NCBI RefSeq assembly: GCF_001423245.1
Contig: NZ_LMOH01000012.1
Span: 521,679-585,678 of the forward strand
Length of the DNA: 64,000 nt
Source: Aureimonas sp. Leaf324
Lineage (GTDB): Bacteria; Pseudomonadota; Alphaproteobacteria; Rhizobiales; Rhizobiaceae
Reading direction: 5' to 3'
The notes beneath the pieces were generated by a model. The model saw nothing but the letters and a program-made list of their open reading frames with translations, was not told the origin of the DNA and made no database searches. How positions within the stretch are numbered: position 1 is the first letter of the stretch; every line of letters starts with the position of its first letter. This document shows, piece by piece, positions 20,199-28,904 of the stretch. The position numbers and the translations under genes were made by a program.

Positions 20199-20954
20199 CT
20201 AGAGGATCGACGGCAGGCTCGTCAGCAACCGGTGAAGGGTCGTGATCGTCCCCATGTCGGCGATCCCGTCGACCCGGCCGGGCCGGAAGTGCCTCTGAAA
20301 GGCAAACGTGTTGAAACGCGTTGCTTCGTCGAAGGTTCCGGTGATGTCCTGAAAATATCCGTAAGCTGCGAGCAGCCCCTGATAGGCCTCGACGGGTTGC
20401 CCGCTGTCCCCCATCGCCAGGAAGCGACCGCCGGTCGCCCTAGCGGGCTCGGTCCAGTGGCCAACCCCCGCCGCAAAAAGTTGATCCCACGGAAAGAGTT
20501 CGCCGGGATCCTCCTTGCGGGTGGGTGCGACGTCGGAGTGTGCGAGCACACTTTGTGGCGCGATCGACCAGCGCGCGACGCAATCGCGACACAATTCAAT
20601 CACCGCCGCCACCTGCGCGGGTGGAAAGGCGCGGTAGCCGTGTTCATGTCCGGGGTTCACGATCTCGATGCCGATCGACCGGGAGTTGACGTCGTCGCGG
20701 CCGCGCCACCAGGAAACCCCCGCGTGCCAGGCGCGCCGGCTTTCCGGCACCAGCTGGAAGACGCACCCATCCTCCTCGACAAGGTAGTGGGACGACACCT
20801 CGCCGTCCACGCCGGACAGGCGACGCAGCGCCGCCTCGCCGCTGACCATACCCGTATAGTGCAGGAGGAGGATATCCGGCGACGCGCCGTTGCGCCGTGC
20901 GTCATGATGGGGCGAGGCGACGACCTGGTCGACGAGCGTGCTGTCCGGCGTCAT
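20199..20954 (-). CDS. N-acetylmuramoyl-L-alanine amidase, AmpD/AmiD type
   Basis: A 251-aa Amidase_2 protein cleaving the MurNAc-L-Ala bond. Predicted zinc ligands are His32 (LLLHYTGM), a second His in NPGHEHG or WHAG, and AHSDVAPTRKEDPG near the domain end. Residues about 190-245 form a peptidoglycan-binding domain (ATRFNTFAFQRHF). No signal peptide is visible, so cytosolic recycling (AmpD-like) is as plausible as export. The start ATG 20954 overlaps the upstream djlA-like stop (ATGA). Confidence 0.85.
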   Translation of the reverse strand: MTPDSTLVDQVVASPHHDARRNGASPDILLLHYTGMVSGEAALRRLSGVDGEVSSHYLVEEDGCVFQLVPESRRAWHAGVSWWRGRDDVNSRSIGIEIVNPGHEHGYRAFPPAQVAAVIELCRDCVARWSIAPQSVLAHSDVAPTRKEDPGELFPWDQLFAAGVGHWTEPARATGGRFLAMGDSGQPVEAYQGLLAAYGYFQDITGTFDEATRFNTFAFQRHFRPGRVDGIADMGTITTLHRLLTSLPSIL

Positions 20955-21667
20955 GTCATCGCGACCCGGCCCACCAGCGACCACGCGGCGTTGATCGCCT
21001 TCATCCGCTCGGTCGCGATCGCCATGAACTCGTCCGGCACGCCGCGCGCGGCCAGCCGGTCGGGGTGGTTCTCCTTGACGAGCTCGAGATAACGCCGCCG
21101 GATCACCTCCGGCGGGTCGGTCGGCCGCACGCCGAGGACCGCGAAGGCCCCCTCCGGGCCGGACTGGACGTGCCGCGCCTTCACGCGCTCGAACTCCGTC
21201 TCGGTCATCCCGAAGATTTCGGCGACTCGCGCGAGGAACTCCAGCTCCCGCTCGTGGATGGTGTCGTCGGCGCCCGCGATGTGAAAGAGGCCGTCGAGGA
21301 CGTCGCCAAGAAGCGCGCAGTTGCCCGGCCCCCCGTCGCACAGTCCCCGCATCTTGGCGGCATAGATCTCGAAGCCGGCCGTGTCGCGGCGCGCCAGATC
21401 GTAGAGTCGGAAGACATTGCCGACCTCCTCCGGCGGGATCTTGAAGATCTCCTGAAAGGCACGGATTTCGCGCTGGCTGACGACACCGTCGGCCTTCGCC
21501 ATCTTCGCCGAGAGCGCGATCATCGCAACCGAGAAGGCCACGCGCCGGCGCGTCTCGCGATCACCGGAATAGGCCGAGCGCACGCGCTCGACGATGGCTT
21601 CGATCGCCTCCGCACCGGTGGCGGCGAAATCACGGAAAAGCTGAGCGAGCGTCGAGAAGATGGACAT
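20951..21667 (-). CDS. djlA: TerB/DnaJ-domain protein (DjlA-like)
   Basis: A 238-aa protein with a TerB-like acidic helical domain at about 45-150 (KMAKADGVVSQREIRAF, ADDTIHERELEFLARV) and a C-terminal J domain at about 170-235 with the HPD motif (NHPDRLAARG), which stimulates DnaK ATPase. E. coli DjlA has a membrane anchor, but here the N-terminus (MSIFSTLAQLFRDFAATG) is amphipathic rather than clearly transmembrane. Overlap with the amidase suggests one transcript. The name is by domain order, not proven orthology. Confidence 0.8.
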   Translation of the reverse strand: MSIFSTLAQLFRDFAATGAEAIEAIVERVRSAYSGDRETRRRVAFSVAMIALSAKMAKADGVVSQREIRAFQEIFKIPPEEVGNVFRLYDLARRDTAGFEIYAAKMRGLCDGGPGNCALLGDVLDGLFHIAGADDTIHERELEFLARVAEIFGMTETEFERVKARHVQSGPEGAFAVLGVRPTDPPEVIRRRYLELVKENHPDRLAARGVPDEFMAIATERMKAINAAWSLVGRVAMT

Positions 21668-21772
21668 GAAAGCCGGGTCCTGCCGCCGGTTGGGCGAGTC
21701 CCCGCCGTTCTATCCGATCGCGGCGGGCGGCTCAAAGATCCTGTCGCACTCTGCCGGACGAACGCATGAAAA

Positions 21773-21796
21773 GGCCCGCGCTGCGCGGCGCGGGCC
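21773..21796 (-). terminator. Rho-independent terminator after the Thr-rich lipoprotein gene
   Basis: On the minus strand GGCCCGCGC and GCGCGGGCC form a 9-bp stem around a 6-nt loop, followed by TTTTC. It lies 26 nt after the lipoprotein stop. Confidence 0.75.
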
Positions 21797-21822
21797 CTGT
21801 CGATCGCGCGGAAAGACGCGAA

Positions 21823-22047
21823 TTACTGCGTGGTCGTGGTTCCCGTGGTGCCGGTCGCGGGCGTCGTCGCGGTGCCGGTTGCGGGTGCCATTGAGCTGCC
21901 GGTCGCCGGCGTCGTCGCCGTGCCCGTGGCAGGCGTCGTCGTGGTGGTCGTCGCGGCCGGGGTGGTGGTGGACGAGCTCTTGTTGTCCGAGCACGCGCCC
22001 AGCGCGAGCATGGACAGGGCGCCGATGGCGAGGGTCAGGGAACGCAT
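21823..22047 (-). CDS. Small Thr/Ala/Pro-repeat lipoprotein
   Basis: A 74-aa protein of unknown function. Residues 1-20 are a lipoprotein signal peptide with lipobox LGAC (Cys at about 20), so it is probably membrane-anchored. The rest is almost only Thr, Ala, Pro, Gly and Ser, with PATGTATTPATG occurring twice. Such segments often act as flexible wall-spanning stalks. The start ATG 22047 follows GGAGACG. A clear terminator follows, which supports a real transcription unit despite the low complexity. It sits among murein hydrolase genes. Confidence 0.7.
   Translation of the reverse strand: MRSLTLAIGALSMLALGACSDNKSSSTTTPAATTTTTTPATGTATTPATGSSMAPATGTATTPATGTTGTTTTQ
21851..21933. repeat. In-gene tandem repeat, 48-bp period
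   Basis: Two about 35-bp copies (21851-21885 and 21899-21933) differ at only a few positions and encode PATGTATTPATG twice. The repeat sits in the lipoprotein stalk, so copy number could vary between strains. Confidence 0.7.
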
Positions 22048-22245
22048 GGATCGTCTCCGTTGGTTGTCACTGCCGGCATAACGAGCCAATCCCCGATGGG
22101 TTCAATTTCATCAGTTCACGCCGCAAGACGTGATGAAACATACGTTGCGGCCGCATGCTGTCCGTGGTCGGTGACAGGCTGGCGCAAGGCTGCAACGGGA
22201 AGGTCCCGCCGGGCTCCGGCCACTTCGACGCCAACGGGAAGACGC

Positions 22246-23040
22246 ATGCGCGCGATACAACGCCTTCTGTCGCGGGCCGCCTTCGGCTCGCGCGTCCTCC
22301 TCGTCGTCGGAGCGGCGCTCGCCGTTGCCGGATGCCGAAGCGCCTCCCTGGATCCCGTCGACCTCGGCCTGACCGGCGTCGCCGGCACGCAGCCGCACCA
22401 CTATCCCGTCCACGGCATCGACGTGTCGAAGTACCAGGGCAAGATCGCCTGGGACACGGTGCGCGCGGGCGGCGTCGCCTTCGCCTACATCAAGTCGACC
22501 GAGGGGGGCGACCGGGTGGATTCCGCCTTCCGCCGCAACTGGGACGCGGCGGGCGCGGCGGGCGTGCCGCGCGGCGCCTACCACTTCTTCTACTGGTGTC
22601 GGTCGGGCGCGGAACAGGCCCGCTGGTTCATCGAGAACGTGCCGCGCGACCCGGCCGCCCTGCCTCCGGTCCTCGACGTCGAATGGACGCCGGATTCGCC
22701 GACCTGCACGCGCCGCCCGCCGCGCGAGGAGATGGTGCGCGAGATGACCGCCTTCATGGACACGCTCGAGAAGCACTACGGCGTGCGCCCCATCATCTAT
22801 GCCCCGATCGACATCCACCGCGACCGCCTTATCGGCACCTTCCCGAAGCATCAGTTCTGGCTGCGCGGCGTGAAGGACCATCCGAGCGTCAACTACGCCG
22901 GGCGCGAGGACTGGCGTTTCTGGCAGTGGACCGCGACCGGCACGGTGCCGGGGGTCTCCGGCGAGGTGGACCGTAACGCCTTCTCCGGCACCAAGGCCGA
23001 CTGGGAGACCTGGCTGCGGGCGCACCGCCCGGCCGCCTGA
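22246..23040 (+). CDS. GH25 lysozyme lipoprotein
   Basis: A 264-aa N,O-diacetylmuramidase-type glycoside hydrolase. Residues 1-28 form a lipoprotein signal (RVLLVVGAALAVAGC), with Cys in the AVAGC lipobox. The GH25 domain has HGIDVSKYQGKIAW, FAYIKSTEGG, a GAYHFF strand and the catalytic DVEW, then FWQWTATG near the end. The start ATG 22246 follows GGGAAG; earlier in-frame starts lack the signal peptide. A membrane-tethered lysozyme close to a wall synthesis cluster suggests wall remodelling. Confidence 0.88.
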   Translation: MRAIQRLLSRAAFGSRVLLVVGAALAVAGCRSASLDPVDLGLTGVAGTQPHHYPVHGIDVSKYQGKIAWDTVRAGGVAFAYIKSTEGGDRVDSAFRRNWDAAGAAGVPRGAYHFFYWCRSGAEQARWFIENVPRDPAALPPVLDVEWTPDSPTCTRRPPREEMVREMTAFMDTLEKHYGVRPIIYAPIDIHRDRLIGTFPKHQFWLRGVKDHPSVNYAGREDWRFWQWTATGTVPGVSGEVDRNAFSGTKADWETWLRAHRPAA

Positions 23041-23111
23041 CTTCCTCAAACCGCCCCATTTGGCCCGTCAAAGGCGGCGAACCCGAACAACCGAGGAGCA
23101 ACCGAACCGCC

Positions 23112-24311
23112 ATGGCCCCTTCCTTCACATCGCTGGCACTCGCCTCGACCCTCCTCGTCGCGGGCGTTTCGGGTGCGGCCGCGCAGGGCGCGCAGTGCGG
23201 CGGCAACTGGAACCAGTTCATGGACGGCGTCCGGGCCGAGGCGCTGGCCAAGGGCCTGTCGACGGCCGGCGTCGACCGGGCGCTCGCCAATGTGCGCCAG
23301 GACGAGAAGGTGCTCTCGCGCGACCGCGGCCAGGCGGTGTTCCAGCAGGAATGGAGCCGCTTCCAAGGCCGCATGGTCAACAAGGACCGGCTGGCCCGCG
23401 GACAGGCGCAGCTGAAGAAATACGCCTCGACCTTCCGCGAGGTGGAAGCGGCGACCGGCGTGCCCGGCCCGGTGATCGCGAGCTTCTGGGGCCTCGAGAC
23501 CGATTTCGGCGCCGTGCTCGGCGACTTCGACACCCTCTCCGCGCTCGCCACCCTCGCGCACGACTGCCGCCGGCCCGAGATCTTCCGCCCGCACCTGATC
23601 TCCGCGATCGAACTCGTCGATAAGGGGTATCTCCGCCCCGACCAGATGCGCGGCGCCTGGGCCGGCGAACTCGGCCAAACCCAGATGCTGCCCGAGGACT
23701 ACATCGCCTTCGGCACCGACCAGGACGGCAACGGCCAGATCAACCTCCTGACCGACGTGCCGGACGTCCTGATGACGACGGGCAAGTTCATTCAGTCGAT
23801 GGGCTGGCAGCGCGGCCAGCCGTGGCTGGAGGCGATCCGCGTGCCGGCCGACTTCCCGTTCGATCGCGCCGCCCTCGTCAACAAGGAGCCGCGTCGCGCC
23901 TTCGCGGAACTCGGCGTCACCAAGTCCGACGGCAAGCCGCTGGAGCGCGACGACGTGCCCGCCTCGATCATCCTGCCGCAGGGCAAGGGCGGGCCGGCCT
24001 TCCTCGCCTTCCCGAACTTCGACATCTACCTGCAGTGGAACAACTCGCTGACCTACTCGCTCACCGCCGCCTATTTCGGCACGCGGCTGGCCGGCGAGCC
24101 GGTGGTCGATATGGGCAATCCGCAGCCCGGCCTCGACGGCGACCAGATGAAGGTGCTGCAGAACAAGCTCGTCGCGCTCGGCTACGATGTCGGCAAGGTG
24201 GACGGCATCCTCGGCGCCAACACGCGCGCGGCGGTGGCGACCGAGCAGGGCAAGCGCGGCTTCGCGCCGGACGGCTGGCCGACCGCGCCCTTCCTCGCCG
24301 CCCTCAACTGA
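23112..24311 (+). CDS. MltB-type lytic murein transglycosylase
   Basis: A 399-aa exported protein. The signal peptide is 1-25 (ends AAAQG). An SLT_2 domain spans about 30-320, with catalytic Glu129 in FWGLETDFGAVLGDFDT, HDCRRPEIFR and WAGELGQTQMLPEDY. A peptidoglycan-binding domain at about 335-395 has DQMKVLQNKLVALGYDVGKVDG. It cleaves glycan strands to 1,6-anhydro products. It follows the GH25 gene by 71 nt in the same direction, so the two may be co-transcribed. There is no lipobox, unlike E. coli MltB. Confidence 0.92.
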   Translation: MAPSFTSLALASTLLVAGVSGAAAQGAQCGGNWNQFMDGVRAEALAKGLSTAGVDRALANVRQDEKVLSRDRGQAVFQQEWSRFQGRMVNKDRLARGQAQLKKYASTFREVEAATGVPGPVIASFWGLETDFGAVLGDFDTLSALATLAHDCRRPEIFRPHLISAIELVDKGYLRPDQMRGAWAGELGQTQMLPEDYIAFGTDQDGNGQINLLTDVPDVLMTTGKFIQSMGWQRGQPWLEAIRVPADFPFDRAALVNKEPRRAFAELGVTKSDGKPLERDDVPASIILPQGKGGPAFLAFPNFDIYLQWNNSLTYSLTAAYFGTRLAGEPVVDMGNPQPGLDGDQMKVLQNKLVALGYDVGKVDGILGANTRAAVATEQGKRGFAPDGWPTAPFLAALN

Positions 24312-24322
24312 CCCTGGGAGCT

Positions 24323-24347
24323 GGCGGGCCGCGAAGGGCCGCCCGCC
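24323..24347. terminator. Hairpin between convergent genes
   Basis: GGCGGGC (24323-24329) pairs with GCCCGCC (24341-24347) in the 41-nt space between mltB-like and oxidoreductase stops. There is no clear T run on either strand; it could serve both directions weakly. Confidence 0.4.
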
Positions 24348-24352
24348 TCGAT

Positions 24353-25330
24353 TCAGGGCTTCACCAGCACCTTGCCGACCTTGCCGGGCGCGAGCGACAC
24401 CTCGACCGCGCGGCCGATCTCGGCGAGCGGCACGACCTCCTCGGCCACGAGCGTCAGCTCGCCCTTGGCGACGCGCGTCACGAGTTCGCCCATCAGCCGC
24501 CTGCGGTCGTCCGGCGACACGGCGGGACCGACCTTGGCGCCCCAGAACCCCTTCACCGTCAACTGCTTGAAGATCACCGCGCCCGACGGGATCTGCATCG
24601 GCTCGCCGGTCATCGAGCCGAAGCACACGAGCGTGCCGTTCTCGCCGATGACGTCGGCAAGGTCCGCCGCCGCCTTGCCGCCGACGGATTCGACGCCGGC
24701 CTTGATCGGCGCTCCCTTCGTCAGGGCTCGCACCTTGTCCTTCCAGCCTTCGCCCGACGTCGAGACGGCGTTGCGGATGCCGGCGACTTCGAGCTCGGCG
24801 ACGCCCTCGTCGCGGCGCACGAGACTGACCACGTGGGTGCCCCGCGCCTCGGCAAGCTTGGCCAGCATCCGCCCGACCGCGCCGTTGGCGGCGTTTTGGA
24901 CGATCCACTCGCCCGGTTCGGCGCCGAGCGACTCCAGAAGCGTGATGGCGCTGAACGGCATGGCGATCAGCTGCGCGGCCGCCTCGTCCGGGATCTCGTC
25001 CGGCACCGGCATGACGCCCGCCGCCTTGGCGATGAAGCTCTCGGCCCAGGTGCCGTGGACGCCGGCCGCGCTGACGCGCCGGCCGACCATGGCGGCATCC
25101 ACCCCCTCGCCCACCGCCTCGATCGTGCCGACGGCCTCCGAGCCGCCGATCGCGGGCAGCGGCGGCTTGTAGCCGTAGGTGCCGCGCACGGTCCAAAGGT
25201 CGTGGTTGTGGATCGGCGACAGGAGCGTGCGGATGCGCACCTCGCCGGGGCCGGGCTCCGGCGTCGGACGATCGGCCTGATGCAGGACGGTGGCGGGATC
25301 GCCGAACGTGTCGTGAACAGCGCTTTTCAT
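24353..25330 (-). CDS. Zinc-independent MDR-family quinone/NADPH oxidoreductase
   Basis: A 325-aa medium-chain dehydrogenase/reductase. The N-terminal GroES-like domain has GEVRIRTLLSPIHNHD and GGSEAVGTIEAVGEGV; the Rossmann domain has NAANGAVGRMLAKLAEARG. The structural and catalytic zinc cysteines of alcohol dehydrogenases are absent, as in quinone or enoyl reductases. The substrate cannot be assigned. The ATG 25330 sits 10 nt after GGAGG. It is preceded on its strand by an unusually long gene-free region that could be its leader. Confidence 0.82.
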   Translation of the reverse strand: MKSAVHDTFGDPATVLHQADRPTPEPGPGEVRIRTLLSPIHNHDLWTVRGTYGYKPPLPAIGGSEAVGTIEAVGEGVDAAMVGRRVSAAGVHGTWAESFIAKAAGVMPVPDEIPDEAAAQLIAMPFSAITLLESLGAEPGEWIVQNAANGAVGRMLAKLAEARGTHVVSLVRRDEGVAELEVAGIRNAVSTSGEGWKDKVRALTKGAPIKAGVESVGGKAAADLADVIGENGTLVCFGSMTGEPMQIPSGAVIFKQLTVKGFWGAKVGPAVSPDDRRRLMGELVTRVAKGELTLVAEEVVPLAEIGRAVEVSLAPGKVGKVLVKP

Positions 25331-25890
25331 GGGGCCGGCCTCCGGCATAGTGAGTTGCAGGAAGCCACAGATGGAGCCGCCGCGCTGCGCGCCAAGGGAG
25401 CGCCGGACGCGCGAACGCGCCCGCGCCGCTCGATCGCGGCCGGGATGCTGGGACACGTCACTGAGTGCCGCCGTTCGAGGAACAGGCGACGGGCCGCCGG
25501 AGGCGAACCTCCGTGGGGTAGAGTGTATGAGTGGTCCGCCTCCGGCGACCCGCGCGGTGTTTGCGGTTCGGCAGGGTGTGCGAGACCCCGCCATGGAGCT
25601 TCTCCGGTTGCCGCTCGCCTCGGCCCTCTTGCCAGAACCGTCCGGGCCACGGTCCCCTCCGGCAGGGGGCGTGTCGCGGACACCGCCCGCCACCCCTCCG
25701 AACGATCCCGGTGATCATTCGCGCCTGTTCGATGGGGCGGCGATGGGAGGAGACTAGCGACGGTTCGGCTTCAAGAGGAAAACTGGTGGGAAATCTTGGG
25801 CGGCGCAAAGAGCAATGCGCCTGGGTGGAGGGCCTCGCGATGGTCTGTCGAGGCCCGCGCAGACCTCGTGCCGAGTGATGGCCTACATAG
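25331..25890. other. 560-nt gene-free region with strong inverted repeats
   Basis: I recognise no gene here; several frames are open on both strands, as expected at this GC content, but none has a ribosome site or familiar motif. CGCCGGAGGCG (25495-25505) is matched by CGCCTCCGGCG (25537-25547). The left arm can instead fold locally as GGAGG-CGAA-CCTCC (25499-25512), so two exclusive stems are possible. A further near-perfect stem, GGCAGGGT with ACCCCGCC, lies in about 25570-25592. It may be a structured leader or an intergenic repeat. Confidence 0.45.
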
Positions 25891-26583
25891 CTAGATCGCG
25901 GAGTAGAGCCCCATTTCGCTGAGGCTGACGATCTGGTTTCGGCCGACGATCAAGTGATCGATCAGACGGATGTCGAGAGGCTTCAGGACATCGCGAACAT
26001 CGCTGGTCCGCGCGATGTCTTCCTTCGTCGGGTCCGCACACCCCGAGGGATGGTTGTGAACGAGGATCACGCCGCGGGCTCCGAGGTTGAGCGCGCGTTG
26101 GGCGATTTCCCGGAGGTGAACCGGGACGTGACCGACGGTGCCGACCTGCTGCAGTTCGTCGGAGATGAGGTGAAAACGACTGTCCAGATGCAGGACGCGG
26201 AGGATTTCGACCGGCTGCGCTGCCATCGTCACGCGCAGATACTGCCTGACATCGTCGATGGAGTTGAGGACGTTGCGTTCGCGGAATCGCCCGAACGACA
26301 CACGCCCGACCAGATGCCATGCGGACTGGATCTGATGGATGACGGACGGTTCCAGCCCCGCTTCCAACAGCTTGAACGCCGGGGCGCTGAGACAGTCCGG
26401 GAGACTGCCGAAATGGTCGAGAAGGTCTTCGGCGACGGATCGAGACCGCTCCACCGAACCCATATCCCGTAGAATCCACTGGAGAACGGCAAGGTCTTCC
26501 TCGCGCCAGAGGACTTTCCGGTTCTCGACCGTCGCGCGAGCACGGGACGGAAAGGGTGCCGCCAACTCCGCCAAGCTATGCAT
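25891..26583 (-). CDS. radC: RadC-family JAB1/MPN-domain protein
   Basis: A 230-aa protein with an N-terminal helical region (UPF0758 type, residues about 25-85) and a JAB/MPN metalloprotease-like domain at about 105-230. The metal motif is complete: an upstream Glu or Asp, then HNHPSGCADPTKED. RadC proteins were once linked to repair, but their function is unresolved; extra copies are common on mobile elements. Isolation from conserved operons, the AT-richer surroundings and the PAS gene next door suggest an accessory copy. Confidence 0.85.
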   Translation of the reverse strand: MHSLAELAAPFPSRARATVENRKVLWREEDLAVLQWILRDMGSVERSRSVAEDLLDHFGSLPDCLSAPAFKLLEAGLEPSVIHQIQSAWHLVGRVSFGRFRERNVLNSIDDVRQYLRVTMAAQPVEILRVLHLDSRFHLISDELQQVGTVGHVPVHLREIAQRALNLGARGVILVHNHPSGCADPTKEDIARTSDVRDVLKPLDIRLIDHLIVGRNQIVSLSEMGLYSAI

Positions 26584-26889
26584 AAATCCGCCCTCTCGGT
26601 TGCATCCTTATCTTTTATACAACCTATGGGAGCGCGTCTACGCCTGACCGCTTGCGCCAGCGCCTTTGGTCTTTCGGATGGATAGACCGGCGTGATGGTG
26701 CCGCAGGATTGGCAAGTCTCAGTGCAATCCTCTGCTCACTGGAAGACCTTCGGGGATGCGACCTGGGCCACGTGTGGCGTGGATTAATTCTAGCCTAAAA
26801 TTGCACGTGTACGTCGTTCCCGAGACCCTTGAATACACGCAAAGGTTCTATAACGTTCCTCTGCAATTTAATAGGAGGAGAAGCTTTTC
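26584..26889. other. 306-nt divergent intergenic region, AT-richer than average
   Basis: Lies between radC (leftward) and the PAS gene (rightward). It holds no open frame I would call. The part at 26775-26880 is clearly richer in A and T than the surrounding genes (for example GATTAATTCTAGCC and GCAATTTAATAGGAGG). TTGAAT at about 26829 and TATAAC at 26848 resemble promoter elements but are only 14 nt apart. GTTC occurs twice at 26844 and 26854 with a 6-nt spacer. Confidence 0.4.
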
Positions 26890-27414
26890 ATGCGCGATGG
26901 TTTCGAGCTCAGGGTCGATGTCGAACGGTTCGACGGAGGTTTGACATGGACACCAGCGACCGACATCTTTCATCTCGACGCCAATCTCGCGCAGAACCTC
27001 GGTCTCTCGGACAACAGCATCGCCGTGGACGGAGTGACGTTCCGAGCCTGTATTCACCCGACCGATCGCGCGCGGCTTCGTGAAATCGGCAAGGAGGGAT
27101 TGGCCCTTCAGCAGCCCGTGAAGGTGACATACTCCCTGCGAAATCGACATGGCGAGTATCGCGACGTCCGCTCGGAGGGATTCTGGATCTCGAACGAGGC
27201 CGGTGAGGTCATAGCCACCTGCCAACGCATCGTGGAGGTCGACTACGAAAGCGACGCGAGGGCAGACCGTGTCGCCGATCTAGCGTTGCAGATCGTGAGA
27301 TTGGTCGCAGGGGCGGAAGGACAGACTGCCCAAGCCGTCGCTGAACAGATTCAGGTTCACCTCCTGCGGCAGGATGTGGAGATGCAATCCCAAAAGCGAA
27401 CGATCACCAACTAG
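26890..27414 (+). CDS. Single PAS-domain protein
   Basis: A 174-aa soluble protein. Residues about 5-125 look like a PAS/PAC fold: FHLDANLAQNLGL, then HPTDRARL, then VTYSLRNRHGEYRDVRSEGFWISNEAGEVIATCQRIVEVD. The C-terminal 50 residues are predicted helical. No kinase, GGDEF or DNA-binding domain follows, so it would need a partner. The start ATG is preceded by a strong AGGAGGAG site. Codon use looks less GC-biased than in its neighbours. Its ligand and role are unknown. Confidence 0.72.
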   Translation: MRDGFELRVDVERFDGGLTWTPATDIFHLDANLAQNLGLSDNSIAVDGVTFRACIHPTDRARLREIGKEGLALQQPVKVTYSLRNRHGEYRDVRSEGFWISNEAGEVIATCQRIVEVDYESDARADRVADLALQIVRLVAGAEGQTAQAVAEQIQVHLLRQDVEMQSQKRTITN

Positions 27415-27439
27415 CAAAGAACGGTTCGAGTTCTGCTGT

Positions 27440-27474
27440 CGGGAACGGGGAGACGGCCGCTCACTCCGTTCCCG
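27440..27474 (+). terminator. Hairpin downstream of the PAS gene
   Basis: CGGGAACGG (27440-27448) pairs with CCGTTCCCG (27466-27474), 26 nt after the PAS stop, with a 17-nt loop. There is no T run; termination is possible but unproven. Confidence 0.35.
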
Positions 27475-27605
27475 TCGGGCCGTTGGCTTGACGAGCCCTC
27501 ATCTGGCCGCCTGGGACATCGGCCGGAGGCGACGGCCGTCATGCCCCACGGTGGAAGGGACTGACCGGGCCAACATGCCCCGCCGCATGGCGCTCTTCTA
27601 CAAAC

Positions 27606-28553
<948 letters not shown>

Positions 28554-28653
28554 GGCAGCGGACCCTGGATGTTCTCGACGCGGCGTTCTTGTGACGCGCG
28601 AGTTGCCATGCCCGCTTTGCCGGGGTCAAGCCTCGGGCGCGTGGCGCAGGGCT

Positions 28654-28845
28654 TCAGTCGCGGCGCAGCCGGTAGACGCCGTCCGCCCCGCGCTCCAGCG
28701 TGCCGTGCGCGCCGGTGCGATGCTCGGCCTCGGAGCGGCGGTTGCGCTCGATCACCCGCGCGGTTTCCTGCTGAAGCTGGCGGTAGCCGTAGTAGGCGGC
28801 GGCCCCGACGAGGCCGAAGAGGAAGATGGGCATCGGATCGACCAT
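28654..28845 (-). CDS. Small single-pass membrane protein
   Basis: A 63-aa protein. Residues about 5-22 (MPIFLFGLVGAAAYYGYRQL) form one membrane helix; the rest is a charged, probably cytoplasmic tail (ETARVIERNRRSEAE, DGVYRLRRD). Function unknown. It lies between the S49 peptidase and glyQ on the same strand, and proteins of this type occur in the same place in other Rhizobiales, as far as I recall. Confidence 0.65.
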   Translation of the reverse strand: MVDPMPIFLFGLVGAAAYYGYRQLQQETARVIERNRRSEAEHRTGAHGTLERGADGVYRLRRD

Positions 28846-28904
28846 GATTCACACGGGTCCCAGTATTTGCGGGCTTTCGGGCGAAGGCAAGGCGCCGCGG
28901 GTCG

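Noticed and set aside
25560-25610. TPP-riboswitch-like ACCC and GAACC segments on the minus strand
   Set aside because: The conserved CTGAGA and CTGATC elements are missing and the next gene is not a thiamine gene.
26844-26857. GTTC-N6-GTTC repeat before the PAS gene as a LexA box
   Set aside because: The alphaproteobacterial LexA box needs a 7-nt spacer; this one has six.
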